A model generated the notes under the pieces. It did not search any database, was not told where the DNA came from, and saw only the letters and a program-made list of their open reading frames with translations. Shown in pieces: positions 1 through 7,111 of a stretch of 64,000 nt of DNA (the stretch's first letter is position 1; every line of letters starts with the position of its first letter). The DNA lies in assembly GCF_028330965.1 (NCBI RefSeq), contig NZ_JAQMUB010000088.1, positions 214,634 through 278,633 of the forward strand. The letters run 5' to 3'. The translations under genes and the position numbers were made by a program. The stretch comes from Oscillatoria sp. CS-180 (GTDB lineage: Bacteria > Cyanobacteriota > Cyanobacteriia > Phormidesmidales > Phormidesmidaceae).

Positions 1-273
1 AATTTTTTGTCCAACCTGAAGTTGACTGAGCGATCGCCAGCCCTCAATGGTTAGATAAGGATGACTCAGCGTTGTTTCAATCACTCGCCCTGTGCCAGTT
101 CTAACCCGATAGACGGGCTTGAGGCCATCATCAATGTACGCACTAGGTCGAGTTCTAACAAACCGCCAATTTGCTTGTAGCGTTAACAGGTCTGCTGTTT
201 GAGCTTGATAAATTTCCTCAATAGTCTTGAGGCTGCCGTCCGCCAGCAGGATTTTAGTATCCGCACTCAAGCA
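1..273 (-). other. N-terminal part of an intein (Hint domain) inside the DnaB P-loop
   Basis: In frame after GRPSMGK the translation continues CLSADTKILLADGSLKTIEE, an intein block A with the splicing Cys1. About 60 residues later comes ETTLSHPYLT, which fits block B with its conserved Thr and His. Both are hallmarks of Hint protein-splicing domains. The intein reaches the window edge after at least 91 residues, so presence or absence of a homing endonuclease and the C-terminal His-Asn cannot be judged. The insertion splits the ATP-binding loop, so an unspliced precursor should be inactive. Inteins in DnaB at conserved ATPase motifs are known in bacteria including cyanobacteria; assignment to a named allele is left open. 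Confidence 0.92.
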
Positions 274-933
274 TTTGCCCATTGATGGTCTACCGGCTGC
301 AATGATCAGATCAGAGCGTTGGAAACCTTGGGTCATGGCGTCCAAATCATAGAAACCACAGGGGATACCAGGTAAAACGATTCCCTCTGCTCGTTCCTCG
401 ATCTCAGCAAACGTTTCGATCAAGATGTCTGCTGTAGAGGTAAGGGCCTGCTGGGGACGGTCTTGGGTGATGGCAAAGAGCTTCTGTTCAGCCTCATCCA
501 GAGAAACTTCCAGCGGTTGGTCAGCTTCGAAGCCCAATTGAGAAATTTCACCCCCAATTTGGATTAGCCGCCGCCGCATGAATTTTTCCATCACTAAGGC
601 AGCATAGCGATCAATATTGGCAGCGCTGACGGTGCGGTCGACCAGTTGAGCAATTCGGCTTTGCCCACCCACTTTGTCTAATAGCTCTCGGTCCTTCAGC
701 CAAATAGTGACCGTCATTAGGTCAGTCGGCAGGCCCTTAGTATGCAGATCGATCGCGGCCCGATAAATGGTTTTATGTGCACTGATGTAGAAGGCATCAG
801 GATTTAGAATCTCCATCACCCGTCCCATGGCTTCTGGGTCAAGCAAAATGCCGCCTAAAATGGCTTCTTCAGCTTCTACATTTTGGGGAGGTAGGCGATC
901 GCTATAGCCCTGGAAATCGAGATTCTGGACCAT
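1..933 (-). CDS. dnaB: Replicative DNA helicase DnaB, 5' part, interrupted by an intein
   Basis: DnaB is the hexameric helicase that unwinds DNA at the replication fork. The reading frame starts at ATG 933 with an AAGAGG-type ribosome site just before it and gives MVQNLDFQGYSDRLPPQNVE, followed by the typical DnaB N-terminal domain (EAEEAILGGILLDPEAM). The linker region leads into the RecA-like domain, where the Walker A motif reads GRPSMGK and is directly followed by a Cys that begins an intein (see 1-273). The expected Thr of GKT therefore lies beyond the window, after the intein. The gene continues past position 1. The family call is certain from the sequence; the rest of the helicase cannot be seen. 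It is divergent from the repeat-protein gene at 1348. Confidence 0.95.
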   Translation of the reverse strand, partial: MVQNLDFQGYSDRLPPQNVEAEEAILGGILLDPEAMGRVMEILNPDAFYISAHKTIYRAAIDLHTKGLPTDLMTVTIWLKDRELLDKVGGQSRIAQLVDRTVSAANIDRYAALVMEKFMRRRLIQIGGEISQLGFEADQPLEVSLDEAEQKLFAITQDRPQQALTSTADILIETFAEIEERAEGIVLPGIPCGFYDLDAMTQGFQRSDLIIAAGRPSMGKCLSADTKILLADGSLKTIEEIYQAQTADLLTLQANWRFVRTRPSAYIDDGLKPVYRVRTGTGRVIETTLSHPYLTIEGWRSLSQLQVGQKI

Positions 934-1347
934 CAGCCTCTTGGCAATAAAGAACGGTTTTACTACCGTAGCTGATTGCCCGATCAAATGGGATGCCTTT
1001 TTCCCTCATATGACCTAGTAGTCCCCAGAGAACTCATTTCACTAAAATTTCAGATCTTTCTCATCCTAGATTAAGGAAGATGAAAATCGAGTGTGGTATC
1101 TAGGTCAAAGCCCTTTAGCTTAAAGGAAAGGAACTTTAACCAATCTATAACCTATGGATGAAAGATGTCCCTTCCTTAGGGTTAATTGATGATCGCTGAC
1201 TTTCTTTTAGTCTGATGAACGTCAGCTAAATTGAGCACTCCATGACAGTGCTTAAGGCTCTTGTGAGATGCAAAGAGTCCTCAGAAACATTATTGGAGCA
1301 ACGCCAGTCTGTGGATGAGTTTGCTGTTTGTTCTTTATGGAGTTTTT
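934..1347. other. Divergent intergenic region between dnaB and the repeat-protein gene
   Basis: This 414-bp stretch carries no convincing gene. It must hold the promoters of dnaB (leftward) and of the secreted repeat protein (rightward). A short inverted repeat CCTTTAGCTTAAAGG lies at 1112-1126, and an imperfect hairpin AGGCTCTT...AAGAGTCCT lies around 1254-1282 in the probable leader of the rightward gene. No promoter could be assigned with confidence. Confidence 0.4.
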
Positions 1348-2088
1348 ATGAAACGCTTTATCGTTTGTTCTTTGTCAGCAACGCTAGCGCTCACTGTGGG
1401 AACTGTCGCTCGTGCTGAAATGCATCAAGAGCCTACCGAAGGCGTCATTTCCCCAGATAGCCAGTCTCCTAACAACCGGGAGGTCCCTGGAGAGGGCGTA
1501 TCTGATTCTGATAGCGAGATGATGGATGAGCCAGAGGGAACTGACGGCATCATCTCCCCTGATAGTCAGTCTCCCAATAACCGAGAGATTCCTGATGAGG
1601 GAGCACTTGAATCCGATAGTGAAATGATGATGGAAGAGGATTCTTCTCTGACTGACGGCATCATCTCCCCAGATAGCCAGTCTCCCAATAACCGAGCAGT
1701 TCCCGGTAGCGGAACAGCTCAGCGTCGTCCTATGACCTACGAAGAGGCGTTCGAAATTTTCAGAGAAACGGGTGAAATCAATCCTTACGAAGGCTCAACT
1801 GAGAATTCTAGCCCCACTGACGGCATTATCTCACCGGATAGTCAGTCTCCTAATAATCGGGACATTCCCGATCAGCCTGCTGCTGATCCCATGATGGACG
1901 ACATGGAGTCTCCCGATATGACTGATGGTGTAATTTCACCGGATAGTCAGTCTCCTAACAATCGGGCTGAACCCGACGATAGTACTACTGATGGCATGGT
2001 GGATGAGTCTGAGGATATGGATGAGACGGATGGCGTAATCTCGCCAGATTCTCAGTCTCCCAACAACCGAGAAACGCCACAGCGCTAG
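1348..2088 (+). CDS. Secreted acidic protein with six ISPDSQSPNNR repeats
   Basis: Function unknown; I do not recognise a family. ATG 1348 is preferred over an upstream in-frame TTG at 1315... because ATGGAG at 1337-1342 is a good ribosome site and because MKRFIVCSLSATLALTVG then forms a signal peptide ending in ARA/E (residues 21-24). The mature chain of about 223 residues has six copies of (T/E)(D/E)G(I/V)ISPDSQSPNNR followed by a short X-X-P. Linkers are rich in Asp, Glu, Ser and Met (for example DSEMMDEPEG). Between repeats 3 and 4 there is one possible helix, MTYEEAFEIFRETGEINPYE. There are no Cys residues after the signal peptide. The repeat core is constant while its codons vary. Likely periplasmic or extracellular and intrinsically disordered (inference). 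Confidence 0.85.
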   Translation: MKRFIVCSLSATLALTVGTVARAEMHQEPTEGVISPDSQSPNNREVPGEGVSDSDSEMMDEPEGTDGIISPDSQSPNNREIPDEGALESDSEMMMEEDSSLTDGIISPDSQSPNNRAVPGSGTAQRRPMTYEEAFEIFRETGEINPYEGSTENSSPTDGIISPDSQSPNNRDIPDQPAADPMMDDMESPDMTDGVISPDSQSPNNRAEPDDSTTDGMVDESEDMDETDGVISPDSQSPNNRETPQR

Positions 2089-2112
2089 TATGCCAACCCC
2101 TTTTTGCGTACA

Positions 2113-2214
2113 TAGCTTAGCCATCTAGGCTTGTGCACTTAATCGCATCCGAGCGCTTAGCCCATAGCCAGATGGCTCGCCGTCTTGTCCTGACGGAACT
2201 GACGACAGCCATAA
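2113..2214 (+). repeat. Interspersed ~100-bp two-hairpin element, copy 1
   Basis: First of five related copies in the window (others at 26957, 32072, 43583 and 44765). Read in this orientation the element starts TAGCTTAGCCATCTAGGC, pairs imperfectly with ATAGCCAGATGGCTCG about 45 bp later, and ends with a conserved block GCCGTCTTGTCC...GGAACTG...GACAGCC whose ends can pair (GCCGTC with GACAGC, one mismatch). It lies between the convergent ends of the repeat-protein gene and the DUF58 gene. Mobility or function is unknown. Confidence 0.75.
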
Positions 2215-2231
2215 CGGCTAGCGTCGCTGTC

Positions 2232-2266
2232 AAGGCAAGGAACGCGATCGCGTTCCTTGCCTTTTT
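2232..2266. terminator. Perfect 32-bp palindrome with T-tract, HIP1 at its centre
   Basis: The sequence from 2232 to 2263 is a perfect palindrome with arms AAGGCAAGGAACGCGA and its complement, followed by TTT, so TTTTT runs 2262-2266 on the + strand (and AA on the other side). The centre is the HIP1 octamer GCGATCGC. It sits between two convergent genes (stops at 2088 and 2279) and probably works as a Rho-independent terminator, mainly for the rightward transcript. Confidence 0.8.
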
Positions 2267-2278
2267 GCAGGTGTCCCT

Positions 2279-3601
2279 TCAAAGACGATTCCGAGCTTTG
2301 ATTCGCAAGTAGTCTTCGACTAACGGTTCAGTAATTTGATCGGCAGGGGCATCTAGCACCAGCACGCCTCCCTGCTTGAGTTCAGCAAAAGCAACCTGCC
2401 GTTGTTCCAACAAATCCAAAGCAACCGCGCGATTATAGGCATCGGCAACATCGTCAGTGAACTGGTGGGCTTGCTGGTCTACCTGAGGGTCGCGCAAAGT
2501 TACACAAAATGGCAAATGACGAGCTTTCAACCGAGTGAGAGCCGTTAATAGTTCCGCAGATGCAGTTTTGTCTACGATATCGGTAATGACAACAACTAAG
2601 GCACGACGGAGCTGCTGCGTTGCCACTTGAGTAACGGCCCCTAGATAATCGGACTCCAATAGCGCAGGTTGAATGGGCGTCAGCTTCTCTATCAGGCGCT
2701 GCAAATGCTGTTTTCCACCGGTGGGACTCATCCAGGTATGCATTTCTCGATCAAAGACGCCTACCCCTACACGATCGCCTCGATGTAGCCCAGCGAGCGC
2801 CAGAGACAGTGTTGCGTTCAGTCCCCAGTCGAAGCGAGACAGCCCCCTGACATTGGCAGTCATCAGCCGCCCCCGGTCGAGCAGCACAATTAGCGATTGT
2901 TCCCGTTCGGGTTCTAAAACCCGAATTAGGGGAGCACTACGACGTGCAGTTGCTTTCCAATCGATGAAGCGCGGATCATCTCCAATCGCATATTCTCGCA
3001 GTTCAGCAAACTCAGTACCAATGCCAATGCGCTTTCGCTGACGAACATTGCCCGTAGATTGAATGGCGAGCTGAATAGAGAGCGATCGCAGTCCTACCAA
3101 ATCAGGATAGACCGCTACGGTTTGAGCAGCAGGAACAGTCCAACTGCGCCACACTAAGCCCCACGGTCCCCGTTGCCGAATCTGTAAGTCACCCCACGGA
3201 TATTCTCCGCGATGAGTGGGAAAAACCTGATAAGTAATCGCCTGAGACGTTTTGGCAGGTAACCGCACTGTCAAGGGCATGGGTACTTCATCGAAATCAT
3301 TGGGATAGCGATCAAAGATCTGTAGCGTTGCTGCTTTCATGGTCGAGACATGAATCGTGACGGGATTGTCGCGACCAATGGAAAGCCGGGGCAACTTCTC
3401 TCGCCGGACCTTGGCACGCTGTTGATCACTCACCTGAGCCCAATCGATCAGCGCCACTAGAAGCACGAATCCGTCAAACAGCAACATCGCCTCTAATGGG
3501 AAGGATAGAAATGTTTCCGATGGACCGCTCAGTGCATTCATGGCAGTGGCGATCGCTCCACCAGCTGCCAGTAGTCCATATAGCTTCAACGTTGGACTCA
3601 T
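2279..3601 (-). CDS. DUF58 domain protein (MoxR partner)
   Basis: A 440-residue membrane-anchored protein with two hydrophobic segments near the N-terminus (about 5-25 and 35-53). It contains the DUF58 signature LREYAIGDDPRFIDWKATAR at residues 201-220, followed by a von Willebrand-A-like fold (LIVLLDRGRLM). DUF58 proteins are usually encoded next to a MoxR AAA+ ATPase and are thought to act with it as a chaperone-like complex. It is the last gene of a four-gene leftward operon (DUF4129, DUF4350, MoxR, DUF58); MoxR ends 29 bp upstream. The precise substrate of the system in cyanobacteria is not established. Confidence 0.9.
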   Translation of the reverse strand: MSPTLKLYGLLAAGGAIATAMNALSGPSETFLSFPLEAMLLFDGFVLLVALIDWAQVSDQQRAKVRREKLPRLSIGRDNPVTIHVSTMKAATLQIFDRYPNDFDEVPMPLTVRLPAKTSQAITYQVFPTHRGEYPWGDLQIRQRGPWGLVWRSWTVPAAQTVAVYPDLVGLRSLSIQLAIQSTGNVRQRKRIGIGTEFAELREYAIGDDPRFIDWKATARRSAPLIRVLEPEREQSLIVLLDRGRLMTANVRGLSRFDWGLNATLSLALAGLHRGDRVGVGVFDREMHTWMSPTGGKQHLQRLIEKLTPIQPALLESDYLGAVTQVATQQLRRALVVVITDIVDKTASAELLTALTRLKARHLPFCVTLRDPQVDQQAHQFTDDVADAYNRAVALDLLEQRQVAFAELKQGGVLVLDAPADQITEPLVEDYLRIKARNRL

Positions 3602-3630
3602 TGTTTAGATTAAGGTGCAAAGTATGAGCA

Positions 3631-4581
3631 TTAGCGGGGCACAGCGACTTGCTTCAGCAGAGAGACAATAACTTTGTCCGTAGTTAGGCCATCAAGCTGA
3701 GCTTCAGGCCCCAAAATGAGACGATGACGCAAGAGCGGAGCGGCAACGGCCTTAACATTATCTGGCGTCACATAGGTCTGTCCTTGCAACCAGGCATGGG
3801 CCTTACTGGCCTGCAACCAACTGACCGTAGATCGTGGAGAAGCTCCCAAAGATAAGTCGGGGGACTGGCGCGTCTTTTGGGTCAGCGCTAGGAGGTAATC
3901 TAAGATTGCATCATCAGCTTTGATTTGGCGGGCTGCTTGCCTTGCTGCCAAAACGGCCTTCTCTCCCATAACCGGCTTAAAGTTTCGAATATTGACACGC
4001 CTCGCTTCAAATCCGGCCTGAGTATTTTTCAATATTTGCTTTTCTGATTGAGGATCAGGATAGTTAATCACAAGCTTGAACAGGAAGCGGTCAAGTTGTG
4101 CTTCAGGCAGAGGATAGGTGCCTTCAAATTCTAGGGAGTTTTGGGTCGCAATGACCCAAAAGAGGTCCGGCAATGGATGCAGGGTGCCATCTAGCGTCAC
4201 CTGTTGCTCTTCCATGGCCTCTAGCAGAGCCGCTTGAGTTTTTGGTGGCGTCCGGTTAACCTCATCGGCTAACAAAACCTGCGTAAAAACAGGCCCTTTT
4301 TTGAGCGTAAAGTCACGGGTATTCAGATCAAAGACATTGGTTCCTAGAATGTCAGATGGCAGAATGTCGGGCGTCAGTTGAATGCGACAAAAATCTGCCT
4401 GGATCAGCTGAGCCAACACTTTAACCGTCAGTGTCTTCCCCGTGCCTGGGACCCCTTCTAAAATGACATGGCCGTTTGCCAAGAGTGCGACCAGCAACTG
4501 GTCAATGACATCTGCTTGGCCCACAACTACTTTTCCGAGAGTTTGCCCAATTTGTTTGATCTGCTCTTGCAACTCATTCAT
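3631..4581 (-). CDS. MoxR-family AAA+ ATPase
   Basis: 316 residues with Walker A GVPGTGKT at 43-50, Walker B VLLADE at 102-107 followed by VNRTPPKTQAALLEAMEE, and sensor region ATQNSLEFEGTYPLPEAQLD, all diagnostic of the MoxR family. The family is known for chaperone-like maturation of enzyme complexes or envelope proteins together with VWA/DUF58 proteins. It sits between the DUF4350 gene (41 bp upstream) and the DUF58 gene (29 bp downstream) and is probably cotranscribed with them. Confidence 0.95.
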   Translation of the reverse strand: MNELQEQIKQIGQTLGKVVVGQADVIDQLLVALLANGHVILEGVPGTGKTLTVKVLAQLIQADFCRIQLTPDILPSDILGTNVFDLNTRDFTLKKGPVFTQVLLADEVNRTPPKTQAALLEAMEEQQVTLDGTLHPLPDLFWVIATQNSLEFEGTYPLPEAQLDRFLFKLVINYPDPQSEKQILKNTQAGFEARRVNIRNFKPVMGEKAVLAARQAARQIKADDAILDYLLALTQKTRQSPDLSLGASPRSTVSWLQASKAHAWLQGQTYVTPDNVKAVAAPLLRHRLILGPEAQLDGLTTDKVIVSLLKQVAVPR

Positions 4582-4622
4582 AATGTCGGCCTTGATAAGA
4601 TAGCGGAAAGTACACGTTGGTC

Positions 4623-5753
4623 TTATTGGATTGGCGTCTGTCGGATTTGTCGGAGTGTTTCTAACCAGGTATTGAGAGCGGATTCAGTGAGTTGAGGCTG
4701 CTGGGTTGATTTGAGTAGTGGCGCGATCGCTTCAGCAGGTTGTCCAGTTTGCTGTGTCCACGCTGCTTGCAGTGCGGCATCTTCAACCCCCGTCTTATTA
4801 AAGCCCAAAGCTTGGAGTAACCGCGATCGCTCCGCCTTTGTAATCATATCGACTAAGAACGAGGTGCTCTCGGCTTTGTGCAACACCGCAGCAAGCGCAT
4901 CAATGTAAGCCTGACTGTTATCAACCTTAGGTTCTCTGACGGGGGTCAAATTTCCTAAGCGCCGATTTTGTGCCAGTAGAAAGATACTCAGCAAAATCGC
5001 TATTTGAATTAGCGCAATTTTGATTGGCGTTTCGGCTAGATAAGCTCCCCAGCTATTAACAACCTCTTCAACAACAACGTCAGCATCTTTGTAACCATGT
5101 ATGTATTCGTCAACCCAGATGGTGCCACCGGCTTGGGTCACCAGGTCTGCTAGAAAATCATAGTTTCCAGGCGCATAGCGATAGGCGTTGGCGGCGAGGT
5201 GAGGCGTGGCGGCTACATAGAGTTGAGCAGCATTGCCATTGCGTTCTTCCTGCCAAACGATCGCTCCAAATTCATCTCCCAGCAGATTGCGATCGCTGTT
5301 AATGGGGAGCCGTTCTCGCCGACGAGTTTTGACAATAACGTCTCCAAATGGACTCACTTGGCTAGTCGTAAAAGGCACATCTTCAATCCACGTATTGATC
5401 CCCAAGGCCACAAAACGGTTGCCTGCAGCTAGCCAATCACTCAGCCATTCACCGTCCCAGGCTCGATAGGTGCTGACCATTCCCGAATAAACTTGCAGCA
5501 ATGTTTGTGGCTCCTCTGAAGCAGGTTGTTCTAGCAGGTCTGTCAGGGGGCGCCGCCAGCGCTTGATGGGTTTTCCTTCAGCTTCCATGTAGGCATACCA
5601 GCCCAAATATCCCTGAGGAGCACGATTGTACGTAGAACCGCTCGTTTTTTGCCCTGTGGCAGGTGCCAGCACCAAGATTGCCAAGAACAACAGCACCACA
5701 GCAACTAAACCAAAGCGAATATAGCGGTTGGAGAAAGATAAAGAGCCGTTCAT
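4623..5753 (-). CDS. DUF4350 domain protein
   Basis: 376 residues. An N-terminal membrane segment (about 10-32) is followed by an extracytoplasmic domain with the pattern SGSTYNRAPQGYLGWYAYME and LVTQAGGTIWVDEYIHGY, characteristic of DUF4350 proteins, then a second membrane segment (about 245-262) and a cytoplasmic tail. Its start ATG overlaps the stop of the upstream DUF4129 gene by 4 bp, indicating translational coupling. DUF4350 genes regularly accompany MoxR/DUF58 pairs; the biochemical role is unknown. Confidence 0.85.
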   Translation of the reverse strand: MNGSLSFSNRYIRFGLVAVVLLFLAILVLAPATGQKTSGSTYNRAPQGYLGWYAYMEAEGKPIKRWRRPLTDLLEQPASEEPQTLLQVYSGMVSTYRAWDGEWLSDWLAAGNRFVALGINTWIEDVPFTTSQVSPFGDVIVKTRRRERLPINSDRNLLGDEFGAIVWQEERNGNAAQLYVAATPHLAANAYRYAPGNYDFLADLVTQAGGTIWVDEYIHGYKDADVVVEEVVNSWGAYLAETPIKIALIQIAILLSIFLLAQNRRLGNLTPVREPKVDNSQAYIDALAAVLHKAESTSFLVDMITKAERSRLLQALGFNKTGVEDAALQAAWTQQTGQPAEAIAPLLKSTQQPQLTESALNTWLETLRQIRQTPIQ

Positions 5754-6349
5754 CGCTTTTCAATTTCCTCATAGGCGGTACGGCATCGCTTCAGGTTCTC
5801 AGCAGTTAGGGTATCGCCTCCAAACAGCGATCGCTCATGAGTGTTGACCAGAAGTTGAACCGGTCTCGGTTGTTTTAGAGTCTGAATTTCCCGCAAATAT
5901 TCGCCGTCCGTTCGACTGACTTGATGAGAAATCCAGTCGCGATCGTGCAAAATCTGTAGCGCTGCCATATAGAGTGCGCGACACGCCTCCCGCCAGTTCC
6001 GCTCTTGCTCAAACTGTCGTGCCTGTTTCAACCATTCCTTGACACTTTGATTGGCCAACTCAGGCGTGAGCTGTACCACCGGTTGAGACGGTCTATTCCC
6101 TTGGCGGTTTTCAAGATATCGCTCAATTGCTTGCACAATCAGCCAAGATACCCAGATGATCGCGCCAATGGCAAATAGCCCAATCAGCGCCTCGCTGATC
6201 CAAACGGGTAGTTCAAAGTCAGGTGGGGTTGATGATGTCTCTTGTTCGCCTGATGATAGCTGCAGCTGAATCCACTCCGACAGATTTTTACCCGCCTGTC
6301 GAACTTGCCAAGGCAGGCTATTGGTTTGGATGGAGGATTCGACAGTCAT
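5750..6349 (-). CDS. DUF4129 domain protein, first gene of the MoxR operon
   Basis: 199 residues with one strong membrane segment (about residues 54-76, LIGLFAIGAIIWVSWLIVQA) and a C-terminal cytoplasmic domain with WREACRALYMAALQILHDR and RTDGEYLREI, matching the DUF4129 pattern. The Ser/Thr-rich N-terminal part would be outside the membrane. It is the first gene of the leftward MoxR cluster and overlaps DUF4350 by 4 bp. The family is found with transglutaminase-like and MoxR systems; function is inferred only from context. Confidence 0.85.
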   Translation of the reverse strand: MTVESSIQTNSLPWQVRQAGKNLSEWIQLQLSSGEQETSSTPPDFELPVWISEALIGLFAIGAIIWVSWLIVQAIERYLENRQGNRPSQPVVQLTPELANQSVKEWLKQARQFEQERNWREACRALYMAALQILHDRDWISHQVSRTDGEYLREIQTLKQPRPVQLLVNTHERSLFGGDTLTAENLKRCRTAYEEIEKR

Positions 6350-6673
6350 AGCTGGGTTGTAAAGGCCGGTTTTGTCCTAATTTACTCCATTGTCTCTTGA
6401 TGCAGTTGCGGCAATCGCCGGTCCGAATGATGGCAAGACTACAGCACGCCCTTTGTACCAAACTGAAACCCTATAGACTCAGGAAAAATATCCAACGCTA
6501 TGTTTCATCACAGAGGCGTTCGGACATCACCCCGGACAGAAGACAAATCTGTAGATTAGGCTAGAGTCACTATTACAGAGCGATTGATTACAACGTTGAA
6601 CAACATTGAGGAACTTCGCCTCTAGAGATGGGATTGTCTGCAAAAGACAAAGACGTGGCATGAGGGCAGGATT
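6350..6673. other. Divergent intergenic region without recognised gene
   Basis: About 320 bp separate the MoxR operon (leftward) from the zinc-ribbon membrane protein (rightward). No open frame, repeat or RNA structure that I trust is present. It should contain both promoters. The end (GAGGGCAGG at 6662-6670) includes the ribosome site of the GTG start at 6674. Confidence 0.4.
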
Positions 6674-7105
6674 GTGTATTCACAAGGGTCAAACAATTAT
6701 CGAATTAACTTTTCAGGGTTGGGCTGCTGGTTCACGCTGATTGCGATCGCGCTCCTCTTGGGCAGCATTGGCCTAGGTTGGCTGGTTAAATCCATTGCTA
6801 TCATCTTCGTGCTGATCTCGGTCGCACCCTTTGTGCTGTTTTTCGGTGTTCGCTGGTGGCTGAGCCGAAATTTGATAGAGGGCAACTGCCCAGTTTGTGA
6901 TACGCCCTTAACGGGGTTAAATAAAGCTCAAACCGTTTGCCCTAACTGTCGTACTCAATTGCAAGTCACCCGTAGCGGTTTTGAGCGTTTCACACCGGAA
7001 GGGACGGTTGAGGTCAATGCTGTAGACGTGACCAGCAGCGATCGCTCTGACGAAGCCGTTAACGTCTCTGTCGAAGTCTTGCCCCCTGTTGACGAAGAGG
7101 GCTAA
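6674..7105 (+). CDS. Small membrane protein with a C-terminal zinc ribbon
   Basis: 143 residues from a GTG start preceded by AGGGCAGG. Two adjacent membrane helices (about 16-37 and 40-62) are followed by CPVCDTPLTGLNKAQTVCPNC, a four-Cys zinc ribbon at about residues 73-93, and an acidic tail. This layout suggests a membrane-anchored cytosolic zinc ribbon. I do not recognise a named family; similar cyanobacterial proteins are usually called hypothetical. The stop lies 6 bp from the stop of the convergent PBP gene, so the two transcripts must overlap. Confidence 0.75.
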   Translation: MYSQGSNNYRINFSGLGCWFTLIAIALLLGSIGLGWLVKSIAIIFVLISVAPFVLFFGVRWWLSRNLIEGNCPVCDTPLTGLNKAQTVCPNCRTQLQVTRSGFERFTPEGTVEVNAVDVTSSDRSDEAVNVSVEVLPPVDEEG

Positions 7106-7111
7106 CGAACG

